DNA of 12,093 nt from Candidatus Poribacteria bacterium (GCA_009845505.1 VXZL01000499.1:1-12093), one strand, 5' to 3'. Shown: positions 1-7,678, numbered from the stretch's first letter. Translations and numbers: made by a program. The notes: generated by a model not told the origin, from the sequence alone.

Positions 1-7
1 GATATAA

Positions 8-14
8 CCTCCTT
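8..14 (-). promoter_or_regulatory. Shine-Dalgarno of a divergent gene off the left edge
   Basis: Read on the minus strand, positions 14 to 8 are AAGGAGG, a perfect anti-16S match. The next seven bases (TTATATC) run to position 1, so a start codon just beyond the window would sit at ideal spacing. This suggests a leftward gene and makes 1-308 a divergent intergenic region. An in-frame alternative is an ATG on the minus strand at 30-28 (MPKRFQGGYI), which has no good ribosome site. The coding part is not visible. Confidence 0.35.
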
Positions 15-169
15 GAAACCGCTTTGGCATACGCTTGCCGATAGGTAAATTATTACAGAACATTTCCAAGGGGTGCTCTCGCTGTCTCAACTGCCAACCA
101 CCATCCACAATCCCACAACCCTTGCTTTGAAAATCCCCTGCCAAAACATTTGCACACCCAAAAATTTTG

Positions 170-196
170 TTGACTTATTCGCTGAATGATTATAAT
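170..196 (+). promoter_or_regulatory. Sigma-70-like promoter for the sigma-propeller gene
   Basis: TTGACT (170-175) is followed by the AT-rich block TATAATATAA (191-200). Taking TATAAT at 191-196 as the -10 gives a 15-bp spacer. Taking TAATAT at 193-198 gives the ideal 17 bp. Transcription would begin near 203-208, leaving a leader of about 100 nt before the ATG at 309. The rest of 1-169 shows no convincing gene. A CCATCCACA near 101 is only a 7/9 match to a DnaA box. Confidence 0.6.
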
Positions 197-212
197 ATAA
201 GGCGAATGCCGT

Positions 213-248
213 CTTTGTAGCCCAAACTTTTAGTTCGCGCCTTACAAG
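213..248. repeat. Imperfect palindrome (GTAG-headed hairpin) in the leader
   Basis: GTAG at 217-220 leads into a stem. Bases 220-228 (GCCCAAACT) pair with 232-240 (AGTTCGCGC) at seven of nine positions around a TTT loop. Outside this, TTGTA (215-219) pairs with TACAA (243-247). On the minus strand it begins CTTGTAAGGCGCG, close to the CTTGTAGGCGCG that begins the hairpin at 10146. It lies within the predicted 5' leader of the gene at 309, so it may be both a dispersed repeat and an mRNA structure. Confidence 0.5.
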
Positions 249-308
249 ACAGATGTTCCAACAAGAACCTCACCGATCCTAAAAAATACACCTAAAGAAA
301 GGCACCCC

Positions 309-3300
309 ATGGAAAAAGAAAACGATGTTCAGTTAATTCGCAAAGTTTTATCAGGCGATGACGACGCATTTAGTCCGCTCGTTGAAAAGTACCAAAAGAG
401 TATGCATGCCCTTGCATGGCGGAAGGTGAATGACTTTCACTATGCCGAAGAAATTGTTCAAGATGCCTTCCTTGAAGCTTACAAAAAACTGCCAACCTTA
501 AAGGACCACAGACAATTCGCCGGGTGGCTCTATGTCATTACAAGACGATGTTGCGTTAACTGGCTCCGAAAAAACATGTCTAAAACGCAATCGCTGGAAG
601 GCACACCTGGACAAGAAATAGCCAAATTGTCTTATGAACATTACCTATCAGAGCAACGCAATGTAGAGACCTCTGAACGTAGCGAAGCACTTGTCAAGGC
701 ACTACTCAACAAACTACCCGAAAGCGAGCGAACCGTCGTGACGCTCTACTACCTCAGTGAAATGACGACGAAAGAGATAGGGAAGTTTCTCGGCGTATCT
801 GCAAACACAATCACAAGTCGACTTCAGCGGGCGCGAAAGCGTTTAGAAAAACACGAGGAACTTTTGATTCGTGAAATTCTCGGCAGTTTCCAATTACCTC
901 CCAATTTGACTGAGAACATCATGCGGCAGGTCGCCGACATGAAACCGATACCACCTTCAGTCGGAAAACCCTTAACACCTTGGATTGCTTTCGGTACCGC
1001 TACCCTTCTGATTGTTTTGATGTTGGGTGCAACCAATCAATATCTTGCCCGTTTTCAGAAACCGTATAGTTTTGAGGCACGATCCGAGCGGACAGTTGAG
1101 ATTATTGATGCCCCGATTACACTTGACATTGATTCAAAACCAGCCGTGCGAAATCAGGCTGGCCGGGTCGCTATTTCCAGCGAAAATAGTGGTATCGGTC
1201 TGCAAGATTCCCAGAATGTCTTAGCACCGAATACGCAGAAGAGTCCGTTCAGACCGTCTATCACACAATGGAATCAGGTAAGCGGACCACAAGGGAGTCA
1301 CATTTCTGAAATCTTCGTCACATCCGACGGAACCCTTTATACTGCTACAGCAAGCGGTATTTACAATCGGACAGCGGATGCAACTGCGTGGACGCTCGTC
1401 AATACGAGTGTGCCTACTGGGAATTTCCCGATGCCGATGGCAGAGCACGATAATACGCTTTATATTGTTTCCGATGATGAAGTGTTTAATTCAACCAATA
1501 AAGGTGAGACATGGAATGCTCTGGGGCTCCGTCCAGAAGGGAATGCTATCGGACTCGTAATAATAGATGAAACACGCGAGAACAGTTCACATGGAATATA
1601 TCTCGCACTTGAAAATAGAGGTGTTTTCCGCTCCGCGGATGCAGGCGCACAGTGGACACACTTAGATAATGGGCTGGCAGGCAAGCGCATTTACGCAGTC
1701 GCTACAGTTGAAAACACAGTATTTGCTGGCACAAATGACGGTGTCTATCGTCTTAATTCGGATATTTGGGAACAATTGTCATTGGACTCAGCTAACGCAG
1801 TCCACGCCTTGGCAGTTATGGAAAACAATCTTTATGTTGCAACAGGCCCCGATCCTTTTGGATTGGGATTGTCCAAAACAGAGGGAAAGTACGCCACGCA
1901 AAGAATAACAGGGGACGCTGCACGTCCATGGAAGATTTTCCACTCAGGTGACTTAGGGTTGTCCTGGACCGAGATAACACCTAAAAATAAACCGTCTATT
2001 ATGGTGGGCCCACGTAGCGTCAAAATCTTAACTGTTGGTAAAACTCTCTTAGTTTTAGATGGTGGATTGAGTTTCCGTTCAAACGATAACGGACAAACAT
2101 GGGCAAAACTCGGATTCGACGGAAACCCAATCAAACAGAATGTCTTTACAACTGCAGCGGCCGACGAAAATACTTTGTACATAGCCGGGGCATTGGGTGT
2201 GCATCAAACAATTGACGGTGGCGACTCGTGGTATCCCTTTATGGACGGAATAGTAGGAACGAGAATACGGAGTTTGACAGCATTAAACAACAAACTCTAT
2301 GCATATACCGGGAGCCATGCTGTCCAATCAATAGATGATGGCGAATCATGGAAAAGGATTAAGATTGATGCTAACGAGGATGAACTTGAATCAATACGGC
2401 AGAAAAACTCTCATGTTGACTTTTCTTTTAAAGCCAGGTTAACATTAGTAGATGAAGGGCTGTATGGGATTGTCCCCGATGGAAACAATCTGCGGATTTT
2501 CCGCTTATCGACAGATGGTAACATACTCATCCCTACTCAAAGGCTACCTTCTTTTTATGAAAAAATGTTGTCTACCGAATTGTGGACAACTGTCGCAAAA
2601 GCAGAAGGGCTTAACTTACCTGATGATATAGAAAAAAATGAGAAATTGATGAAAGCGTTGCAAACTGTTGCCTCTTTCGTAATAGCCGGTGGATTTACGA
2701 GCACTAATGAAACTTTCTACGTAGAGCATCAACGCAGGCTTTTCAAATGGAAACTTGGAGACCCAGAATGGACAAACACCGGACTCATAGACCTCGGCAA
2801 ACAACCAGATGAAGATTTGCAACACGGATTCAAATTGGCAGCTTCAGGAGAAACCGTCTACGTCGGAAAACGAGCCGGACAACTGTTTCAATCACTCGAT
2901 GCCGGAGACACTTGGAAAGACATCACGTCAAGCCTCCCACTTCTGTTTACCCATTTCAGCGAGATCGTCTTTGCCGGTTCAACGGTTTACGTTGCCACAG
3001 ACAACGGTGTTTTATCCTCACAGGACGGAGAAAACTGGCGCGTCCTAACTGACAGAGCCGGTCAGCCTATTGTCATAGACAGATTGGCTATCAATCATAC
3101 CAGCATTTATGGTGCTGGTGATACAGGGGTCTATCGCTTGGATGACCGTGGCAGGTGGAAACAGATGGCTGCGAGTGTGCCAGATAGAGTTATCTCACTC
3201 GTTGTCAACAACGATAGACTGTACATCGCTACACAACACCGCGGCATGTTCCACATCCCGCTTGAGGAAGAAGAAGCTCTTAACGCCGATCTCTTAACGC

Positions 3301-3317
3301 AGGTCCCCGCACCTTAG
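309..3317 (+). CDS. Membrane-anchored ECF sigma factor fused to an Asp-box beta-propeller
   Basis: Residues 10-88 are sigma region 2 (AEEIVQDAFLEAYKK at 46-60, FAGWLYVITRR at 70-80). Residues 124-180 are region 4, a helix-turn-helix (EIGKFLGVSANTITSRLQRA, 156-175). A linker leads to one hydrophobic segment at about 222-243. The remaining 750 or so residues carry eight Asp-box/BNR motifs (S-x-D-x-G-x-T-W type) at about 395, 442, 546, 591, 634, 674, 862 and 903, as in sialidase/VPS10/YCF48-like propellers. The expected topology is sigma domain in the cytoplasm and propeller outside the inner membrane, so one chain could join sensor and transcription factor. A normal ECF sigma factor is about 190 residues. 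The ATG at 309 has AAAGAAAGG (294-302) six bases upstream. A helical insertion without boxes lies at about 745-790. No separate anti-sigma gene is seen. The ligand is unknown. Domain calls are strong; signalling is inferred. Confidence 0.9.
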   Translation: MEKENDVQLIRKVLSGDDDAFSPLVEKYQKSMHALAWRKVNDFHYAEEIVQDAFLEAYKKLPTLKDHRQFAGWLYVITRRCCVNWLRKNMSKTQSLEGTPGQEIAKLSYEHYLSEQRNVETSERSEALVKALLNKLPESERTVVTLYYLSEMTTKEIGKFLGVSANTITSRLQRARKRLEKHEELLIREILGSFQLPPNLTENIMRQVADMKPIPPSVGKPLTPWIAFGTATLLIVLMLGATNQYLARFQKPYSFEARSERTVEIIDAPITLDIDSKPAVRNQAGRVAISSENSGIGLQDSQNVLAPNTQKSPFRPSITQWNQVSGPQGSHISEIFVTSDGTLYTATASGIYNRTADATAWTLVNTSVPTGNFPMPMAEHDNTLYIVSDDEVFNSTNKGETWNALGLRPEGNAIGLVIIDETRENSSHGIYLALENRGVFRSADAGAQWTHLDNGLAGKRIYAVATVENTVFAGTNDGVYRLNSDIWEQLSLDSANAVHALAVMENNLYVATGPDPFGLGLSKTEGKYATQRITGDAARPWKIFHSGDLGLSWTEITPKNKPSIMVGPRSVKILTVGKTLLVLDGGLSFRSNDNGQTWAKLGFDGNPIKQNVFTTAAADENTLYIAGALGVHQTIDGGDSWYPFMDGIVGTRIRSLTALNNKLYAYTGSHAVQSIDDGESWKRIKIDANEDELESIRQKNSHVDFSFKARLTLVDEGLYGIVPDGNNLRIFRLSTDGNILIPTQRLPSFYEKMLSTELWTTVAKAEGLNLPDDIEKNEKLMKALQTVASFVIAGGFTSTNETFYVEHQRRLFKWKLGDPEWTNTGLIDLGKQPDEDLQHGFKLAASGETVYVGKRAGQLFQSLDAGDTWKDITSSLPLLFTHFSEIVFAGSTVYVATDNGVLSSQDGENWRVLTDRAGQPIVIDRLAINHTSIYGAGDTGVYRLDDRGRWKQMAASVPDRVISLVVNNDRLYIATQHRGMFHIPLEEEEALNADLLTQVPAP

Positions 3318-3342
3318 AGTTATACCCACAAAAACCACAATT

Positions 3343-4422
3343 ATGAAAATTACTGACGTTAAAACTTATAACTTACGCTATCCACTGGTTGAACCCTTTG
3401 CCAACTCACGCGGCTGGTCGCAGGCGCGCACTGCCGTCGTGGTCGAAATTCGCACAGACGCAGGGATTACCGGTTGGGGTGAAGGCGTGAGCACCCCATC
3501 TGCCTCAGCCATCAAAGCACACCTCATGGGGCAATCGCCTTTTGAAACGGAACGGATAGGCGAAGCAATGCGCGGCGATCTCGGGGCGTTCAGCGGTGTT
3601 GACATCGCACTCTGGGACATTATGGGCAAGGCACTGGACATGCCGATCTATCAACTCCTCGGCGGCGCGTTCCGCCTGAAGATTCCCGCCTACGCAAGTG
3701 GACTTTTCAAGAAAGACAAACCCGATATAACCCAAGCATTGATGGACGAAGCGAAAGGATACGTCGATGCAGGATTCCCCGCTGTCAAGATGAAAATCGG
3801 TTTCGGTGAGGCTTACGATGTGAAAAACGTCGCTGCAGTCCGACGCGCGATTGGTGCGGACACCCTCTTTGCCGTTGATGCGAACTGTGGCTACGATGTC
3901 GCAACCGCGATTGATGTCGGACAGAAGATTTTAGACAACGATCTCTTCTGGTATGAGGAACCCATTACAACTGACGATGTTGACGGCTATCGGGAAATCC
4001 GACAGGCACTGAAGGTGAGAATCGCTGGCGGTGAGATGCTGAAAGGACGCTGGGCATTCCGCGACCTCATACAGAAACGCGGATTGGATATCGTGCAACC
4101 CGATATAAGCATCGCGGGTGGCTTCACAGAATGCCGAAAAATCGCTGCCATGGCAAGCGCAAACTACGTCCGAGTCCTCCCGCACATGTGGGGCGGTAGT
4201 ATCCGCCTCGCTGCGACACTCCACTGGCAAGCCACGCTTCCAGATGCACCACAGGCACTCAATCCAATCCCGTCACTCTTGGAATTTGACATGACCGAGA
4301 ACCGTCTCCGCACAGCACTGGCACAGGAACCGATAAACGCAGTCGACGGATACGTTGACGTTCCACAGGTGCCAGGCTTGGGAATAGAGATTGATCGGGA
4401 CGTGTTGGAACAGTATGCGTGA
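3343..4422 (+). CDS. Mandelate racemase-subgroup enolase superfamily enzyme (acid-sugar dehydratase/racemase-like)
   Basis: The 359-residue protein has the enolase-superfamily cap and barrel. The K-x-K motif is K149/K151. The metal ligands are D179 (in DAN), E205 (in YEEP) and E231 (in GGE). The general base pair is D254-H281 (QPDIS, PHMWGG). The 26-residue spacing between metal ligands and the 27-residue Asp-His spacing equal those of mandelate racemase (D195/E221/E247, D270-H297). This supports the MR subgroup over muconate cycloisomerase. E314 is the likely counterpart of MR E317, after a short insertion. Such enzymes take the alpha proton from a carboxylate using Mg2+, usually dehydrating sugar acids or racemising. 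The substrate cannot be assigned. The gene starts 25 nt after the sigma-propeller stop with no clear Shine-Dalgarno, and its TGA overlaps a possible GTG start of the next gene. Confidence 0.9.
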   Translation: MKITDVKTYNLRYPLVEPFANSRGWSQARTAVVVEIRTDAGITGWGEGVSTPSASAIKAHLMGQSPFETERIGEAMRGDLGAFSGVDIALWDIMGKALDMPIYQLLGGAFRLKIPAYASGLFKKDKPDITQALMDEAKGYVDAGFPAVKMKIGFGEAYDVKNVAAVRRAIGADTLFAVDANCGYDVATAIDVGQKILDNDLFWYEEPITTDDVDGYREIRQALKVRIAGGEMLKGRWAFRDLIQKRGLDIVQPDISIAGGFTECRKIAAMASANYVRVLPHMWGGSIRLAATLHWQATLPDAPQALNPIPSLLEFDMTENRLRTALAQEPINAVDGYVDVPQVPGLGIEIDRDVLEQYA

Positions 4423-4433
4423 GGCACTACGCC

Positions 4434-5234
4434 ATGAAAAAACGTGTTTTCATTCTATGCCTCTTGTTGTTGGCTTTAGGTAGCGTGCTTTTCCTTTACC
4501 ATTTCCGCGTTGAAGTAGATGTGCGAACCCAGCAGCCTGCAGAAGGCACCATTTTCTCCCATGACCTGTTCGATCAGGTTTTGCAAGAACACGTTGATGA
4601 AAATGGACGCGTTAACTACACAAAGCTGAAAGCGAATCCTGAAAAACTGGAAGCCTATTTGGATCTATTGGCTGTCGCGAAACCTACGGCAGGGTCCTAT
4701 AACGAACAACTAACATTTTGGATTAACGCCTACAACGCGATTGTCATTAAAGGGGTTATTGACCACTACCCGACCAATAGTGTCCGAAGGGTCAAACTTT
4801 TTAGAGGTTTTTTCTATCGGTTGAAGTTCCAAGTGGCGGGCAAAACCTATACACCAAATCAAATTGAACACGGTATTCTCCGCGGAGAATTCCCGGATCC
4901 ACGGGTTCACTTTGCAATTGTATGTGCTTCATTCAGCTGTCCACCTATCGGAGACCGCGCTTTCTCTGCCGAGACGATTGAGGAAAGGCTTGAGACCCTA
5001 ACGTTCAATTTTATTCAGAACCCTGAGCAGGTTCGGGTTGACCGTGCGAAGCACATCGTCCACCTTTCAAAAATTTTCAAGTGGTATGAGAACGATTTTA
5101 AGGAGGGCTACGACGGCGTAGCAGATTTCCTCGCCGACTACCTACCCCCCGAAGACGCAGAATATTTGTCGTCAATGGACATCCAGTTTCGTTACTTGGA
5201 TTATGATTGGACATTGAATGATCAGAAGCTATAG
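4434..5234 (+). CDS. DUF547 domain protein, exported or membrane-anchored
   Basis: From the ATG at 4434 the protein has 266 residues. MKKR plus a hydrophobic run (about 5-22) looks like a signal peptide or N-terminal anchor. There is no lipobox cysteine after it, although C9 lies inside the run. The rest matches DUF547: FWINAYNA (95-102), IEHGILR (144-150), H159 followed by C164 and C169 in CASFSCPP, and LSKIFKWYENDF (211-222). The family's function is poorly known. The conserved His and Cys residues hint at catalysis or metal binding outside the cytoplasm. A GTG at 4419 in the same frame overlaps the upstream stop as GTGA and adds five residues. I prefer the ATG because GAGG (4421-4424) lies nine bases before it and the signal peptide then starts MKK. 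Either start suggests translational coupling to the MR-type enzyme. Confidence 0.85.
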   Translation: MKKRVFILCLLLLALGSVLFLYHFRVEVDVRTQQPAEGTIFSHDLFDQVLQEHVDENGRVNYTKLKANPEKLEAYLDLLAVAKPTAGSYNEQLTFWINAYNAIVIKGVIDHYPTNSVRRVKLFRGFFYRLKFQVAGKTYTPNQIEHGILRGEFPDPRVHFAIVCASFSCPPIGDRAFSAETIEERLETLTFNFIQNPEQVRVDRAKHIVHLSKIFKWYENDFKEGYDGVADFLADYLPPEDAEYLSSMDIQFRYLDYDWTLNDQKL

Positions 5235-5264
5235 AAGCATCGGGGTGTTTTTGCTTGGGTGTTT

Positions 5265-5283
5265 CCCCAGAAAGGCCTCCTAC
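5265..5283 (-). repeat. Degenerate GTAG-headed element
   Basis: On the minus strand GTAG (5283-5280) is followed by GAGGCCTTTCTGGGG. It shares GTAGGAGG with the element at 12016-12032 but has only a weak stem. It faces the opposite way to the perfect hairpin at 5319-5342, giving a tail-to-tail pair in the 146-bp gap between the DUF547 and oxidoreductase genes, as in bacterial BIMEs. It is likely decayed and could be chance. Confidence 0.25.
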
Positions 5284-5318
5284 TGCTTGTCTACTTTCAA
5301 ATTAAAGGTAAATCCAGT

Positions 5319-5342
5319 TTGTAGTAGGGCAATTTATTGCCC
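5319..5342 (+). repeat. GTAG-headed palindromic hairpin (REP-like)
   Basis: GTAG (5321-5324) is followed by a perfect seven-base-pair stem, GGGCAAT (5327-5333) and ATTGCCC (5336-5342), closed by TT. There is no T-tract after it, so it is not an intrinsic terminator. TATAAA at 5345-5350 directly follows and could be a -10 box for the oxidoreductase gene, but no -35 stands at good spacing. Confidence 0.5.
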
Positions 5343-5380
5343 GTTATAAAATACTACAGTTAGAAGGAGAATTCTGCTTT

Positions 5381-6415
5381 ATGGTAAATACAGCCGTTAT
5401 TGGTTACGGATATGCCGGACGCGCCTTTCATTCCTATCTTGTTGGTCTGGCAGACGGATTGAATCTCTACGCGATTGCGACGCGCGACGTTGAACGCCGC
5501 GAAGCCGCACGTCAGGCGTATCCAAATGTGCAGATGTATCAGACAATTGACGAAGTTAGCGCAGACGATGCGATCGATCTCGTTGTGTTAGCCACACCAC
5601 ACGACACCCACGCCGAACTCTCCATCAAAGCGATGGATGCCGGTAAGCACGTCGTAACAGACAAAATCATGGCGATGAACGCTGCCGAAGCCGATGCCAT
5701 GATTGAAGCAAGTGAGCGGAACAACGTCCTGCTCAGCGTCTTCCACAACCGCAGATGGGACTGGGATTACAATACCGTCAAAAAGATTATTGACGACGGC
5801 TTGCTCGGAACGCCTTATCTCTATCAAGTGGCGATTATGCGCTACGGACCGCCTCGCGGTTGGCGTGGTGTTAAGAGTCAGAGCGGCGGTATCCTTTACG
5901 ATTGGCCCGCACACTTCGTCGATCAGGCACTCCAACTCGTAACGGCACCCGTTGAATCCGTGTTCTGTGACGTTCACTACGGCTCGAAGTGGGACATCGA
6001 CATCGGTAACTACGCCAACCTCATCATCAAGTTTGAAAATGATGTGCGATACCAGATTGAAATCGGTAACCTCGCTAAAGCGGAGAAGCCGAGATGGTAT
6101 ATCGTCGGAGATCTCGGCGGGTTGACCAAACATGGTTTGGACCCACAGGAGGGACCGATGGTCGCCGGTAATATTGATGCCGCACAACAAGACCCCGCAA
6201 ACTATGCGAAGGTCTGGACGGAAGCGGGCGGCGAAAACCGTGAACTCGTCATCGAAAGCGTTCAGACAACGTGGAAATCTTATTATCAGAATATCGCTGA
6301 TGTGTTGAATAAAGGCGCGGCGTTAGCCGTCAAACCTGAAGAGATGCGTAAACTGATGCGAGTCTACGATGCAGCGATGCAGTCTGCGGATAGTGGGGAG
6401 ACGGTGAGGTTGTAG
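5381..6415 (+). CDS. Gfo/Idh/MocA-family NAD(P)-dependent oxidoreductase (IolW/YvaA-like)
   Basis: The 344 residues are of normal family length. The N-terminal Rossmann fold has G-x-G-x-x-G as GYGYAG (8-13). The usual E-K-P cofactor/active-site motif is replaced by T93-D94-K95, keeping the lysine. FHNRRWDWDY (121-130) resembles the matching segment of inositol dehydrogenases of the IolW/YvaA type. The catalytic-type segment GGILYDWPAHFVDQ (169-182) supplies D174, H178 and D181. The family oxidises or reduces sugars, polyols and their acids with NAD(P); the substrate here is unknown. AAGGAG (5364-5369) lies 11 bases before the ATG. An intrinsic terminator follows 19 bases after the stop, so it is probably a single-gene unit or the end of one. 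No signal peptide is seen, so it acts in the cytoplasm. Confidence 0.9.
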   Translation: MVNTAVIGYGYAGRAFHSYLVGLADGLNLYAIATRDVERREAARQAYPNVQMYQTIDEVSADDAIDLVVLATPHDTHAELSIKAMDAGKHVVTDKIMAMNAAEADAMIEASERNNVLLSVFHNRRWDWDYNTVKKIIDDGLLGTPYLYQVAIMRYGPPRGWRGVKSQSGGILYDWPAHFVDQALQLVTAPVESVFCDVHYGSKWDIDIGNYANLIIKFENDVRYQIEIGNLAKAEKPRWYIVGDLGGLTKHGLDPQEGPMVAGNIDAAQQDPANYAKVWTEAGGENRELVIESVQTTWKSYYQNIADVLNKGAALAVKPEEMRKLMRVYDAAMQSADSGETVRL

Positions 6416-6423
6416 TGCCAAAT

Positions 6424-6440
6424 TGTTCAGATTATGAACA
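6424..6440. promoter_or_regulatory. 17-bp dyad TGTTCA-N5-TGAACA competing with the terminator
   Basis: TGTTCA (6424-6429), GATTA and TGAACA (6435-6440) form a perfect inverted repeat. The second arm is also the left arm of the terminator stem ending at 6450. Only one of the two hairpins can form at a time, which is the layout of an antiterminator/terminator pair. As DNA it could equally be an operator for a dimeric repressor. Confidence 0.4.
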
Positions 6441-6456
6441 GTCGTGTTCATTTTTT
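6435..6456 (+). terminator. Intrinsic terminator after the oxidoreductase
   Basis: TGAACA (6435-6440), loop GTCG and TGTTCA (6445-6450) form a perfect six-pair stem followed by TTTTTT (6451-6456). It begins 19 bases after the stop at 6415. The stem has only two G-C pairs, so it may be inefficient or regulated. Confidence 0.55.
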
Positions 6457-6487
6457 GACGCAATTATCTGCTAAATTCTAAGAATTT
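6455..6487 (+). promoter_or_regulatory. Putative promoter with overlapping 15-bp palindrome
   Basis: TTGACG (6455-6460) is a good -35 and TCTAAG (6477-6482), 16 bp downstream, is a fair -10. The -10 lies inside a perfect palindrome, AAATTCT-A-AGAATTT (6473-6487), which could be an operator covering the promoter. A further stem, CGAAAA (6491-6496) with TTTTCG (6502-6507), would fall near the start of the transcript. The gene served would be the toroid protein at 6566. Confidence 0.4.
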
Positions 6488-6565
6488 GCGCGAAAACCCG
6501 CTTTTCGGATTGGCATCGTATTTGCTATGTACGACATAAACACATCTGTTAAAGGGAGAGGAAAA

Positions 6566-7678
6566 ATGAAAATGAAAACGCAATATGGGTTCATATTGGC
6601 ACTACTCCTTATGTTTGCTGTTGTACAGAATGGCATAGCGGATAGTCACGGAACAGATGCCTCAGCATACGAGGAATTGAACGGACAGGTCGTCGTGAGC
6701 ATTGACCGAGGCTTGGAATGGCTGAAAGGACAGCAAGGCGAAGATGGGCTGTTCGCCAATCATCCGGGCATAACGGCTCTCGTCCTCACTGCTTTTTTAC
6801 GGCACCCAGAAAATAAATATCCCGAAGCAGAACATCCATTCATCCAGAAAGGCATTCAGCGACTCGTCGAGCTGCAGCAACCCAACGGTGCCATCTATAA
6901 TGTTGAGATGCAACCTGCCCTACCGAATTACAATACCTCCATCGCAGTGATGGCACTCTCATCGACCGGGAATCCAGCATACACCGATGTTATTAAAAAG
7001 GCACAAGGTTTCCTGAAGGCATTACAGGTCACAGACGAGGAGAGCGTCTATTACGGTGGAATCGGTTACGGTAGCCGCCAAGAGGTAAAAGACCTGTCTA
7101 ACCTAAACATCGCCATCCAAGCACTCAAGGAGAGCGGATCGGATGATCAGGAGGTCTGGAACAAGGCAATTAAATTCTTGGAACGCACCCAGAATCGTAG
7201 CGAGAGTAACGACCAGTCGTGGGCAGGCAACGATGGCGGTTTCATCTACTCACCTGACGGTGAAAGCAAAGCCGGTACGGATGCAGCTGGAAGTCCACGT
7301 TCTTATGCCAGTATGACGTATGCAGGATTATTGAGCTTCATCTACGCCAACGTTGATAAGGACGATGAACGCGTCCAAGCCGCCTTTAAGTGGATAAAGG
7401 AACACTTTACACTTGAAGAAAACTACGGTATGGGGTCACAAGGCTTATACTACAACTATCACACAATGGCGAAGGCACTGCGGCTCTACGGTGAATCGAC
7501 CTTTATGGACGCGAAAGGTGTCTCACACGATTGGTACCGAGAATTCGCAGGAAAGATGATTGAACTCCAGAAACCCGATGGATTTTGGCTCAACGAAGAA
7601 AGCCGTTGGATGGAAGCAGATCCGAGGCTCGTGACCGCTTATGTGATTCTCGGTCTTAATACTGCCTACGCGAAATAA
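6566..7678 (+). CDS. Secreted prenyltransferase/squalene-cyclase-like alpha/alpha-toroid protein
   Basis: From the ATG at 6566 the protein has 370 residues. MKMK plus a hydrophobic run (about 8-22) and a likely cut after NGIA (22-25) form a signal peptide. The mature part repeats paired helices joined by turns of the type LQ-x-P-x-G-x-x. Examples are LKGQQGEDGLFAN (53-65), LVELQQPNGAIYN (100-112), SWAGNDGGFIYSP (218-230) and IELQKPDGFWLN (332-343). These are QW-like motifs of squalene cyclases and protein prenyltransferase beta subunits. Neither DxDD nor DCTAE is present, so terpene cyclisation is unlikely and a binding or carbohydrate-related role outside the cytoplasm is more probable. The start is chosen for GGGAG (6554-6558) at seven-base spacing; an in-frame ATG at 6527 would add 13 polar residues before the signal. 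The family is certain; the function is not. Confidence 0.85.
   Translation: MKMKTQYGFILALLLMFAVVQNGIADSHGTDASAYEELNGQVVVSIDRGLEWLKGQQGEDGLFANHPGITALVLTAFLRHPENKYPEAEHPFIQKGIQRLVELQQPNGAIYNVEMQPALPNYNTSIAVMALSSTGNPAYTDVIKKAQGFLKALQVTDEESVYYGGIGYGSRQEVKDLSNLNIAIQALKESGSDDQEVWNKAIKFLERTQNRSESNDQSWAGNDGGFIYSPDGESKAGTDAAGSPRSYASMTYAGLLSFIYANVDKDDERVQAAFKWIKEHFTLEENYGMGSQGLYYNYHTMAKALRLYGESTFMDAKGVSHDWYREFAGKMIELQKPDGFWLNEESRWMEADPRLVTAYVILGLNTAYAK

Noticed and set aside
101-109. CCATCCACA as a DnaA box, given that a dnaN domain is in the window
   Set aside because: Only seven of nine bases match TTATCCACA, it stands alone, and it is about 10 kb from the clamp gene.
5241-5270. GGG/CCC-rich hairpin after the DUF547 gene as a terminator
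   Set aside because: Only three to five pairs with a mismatch and no T-tract downstream.
5588-6190. Open frame of 200 codons on the minus strand
   Set aside because: It lies wholly antisense to the well-supported oxidoreductase gene, has no recognisable motif and no ribosome site; a codon-bias shadow.
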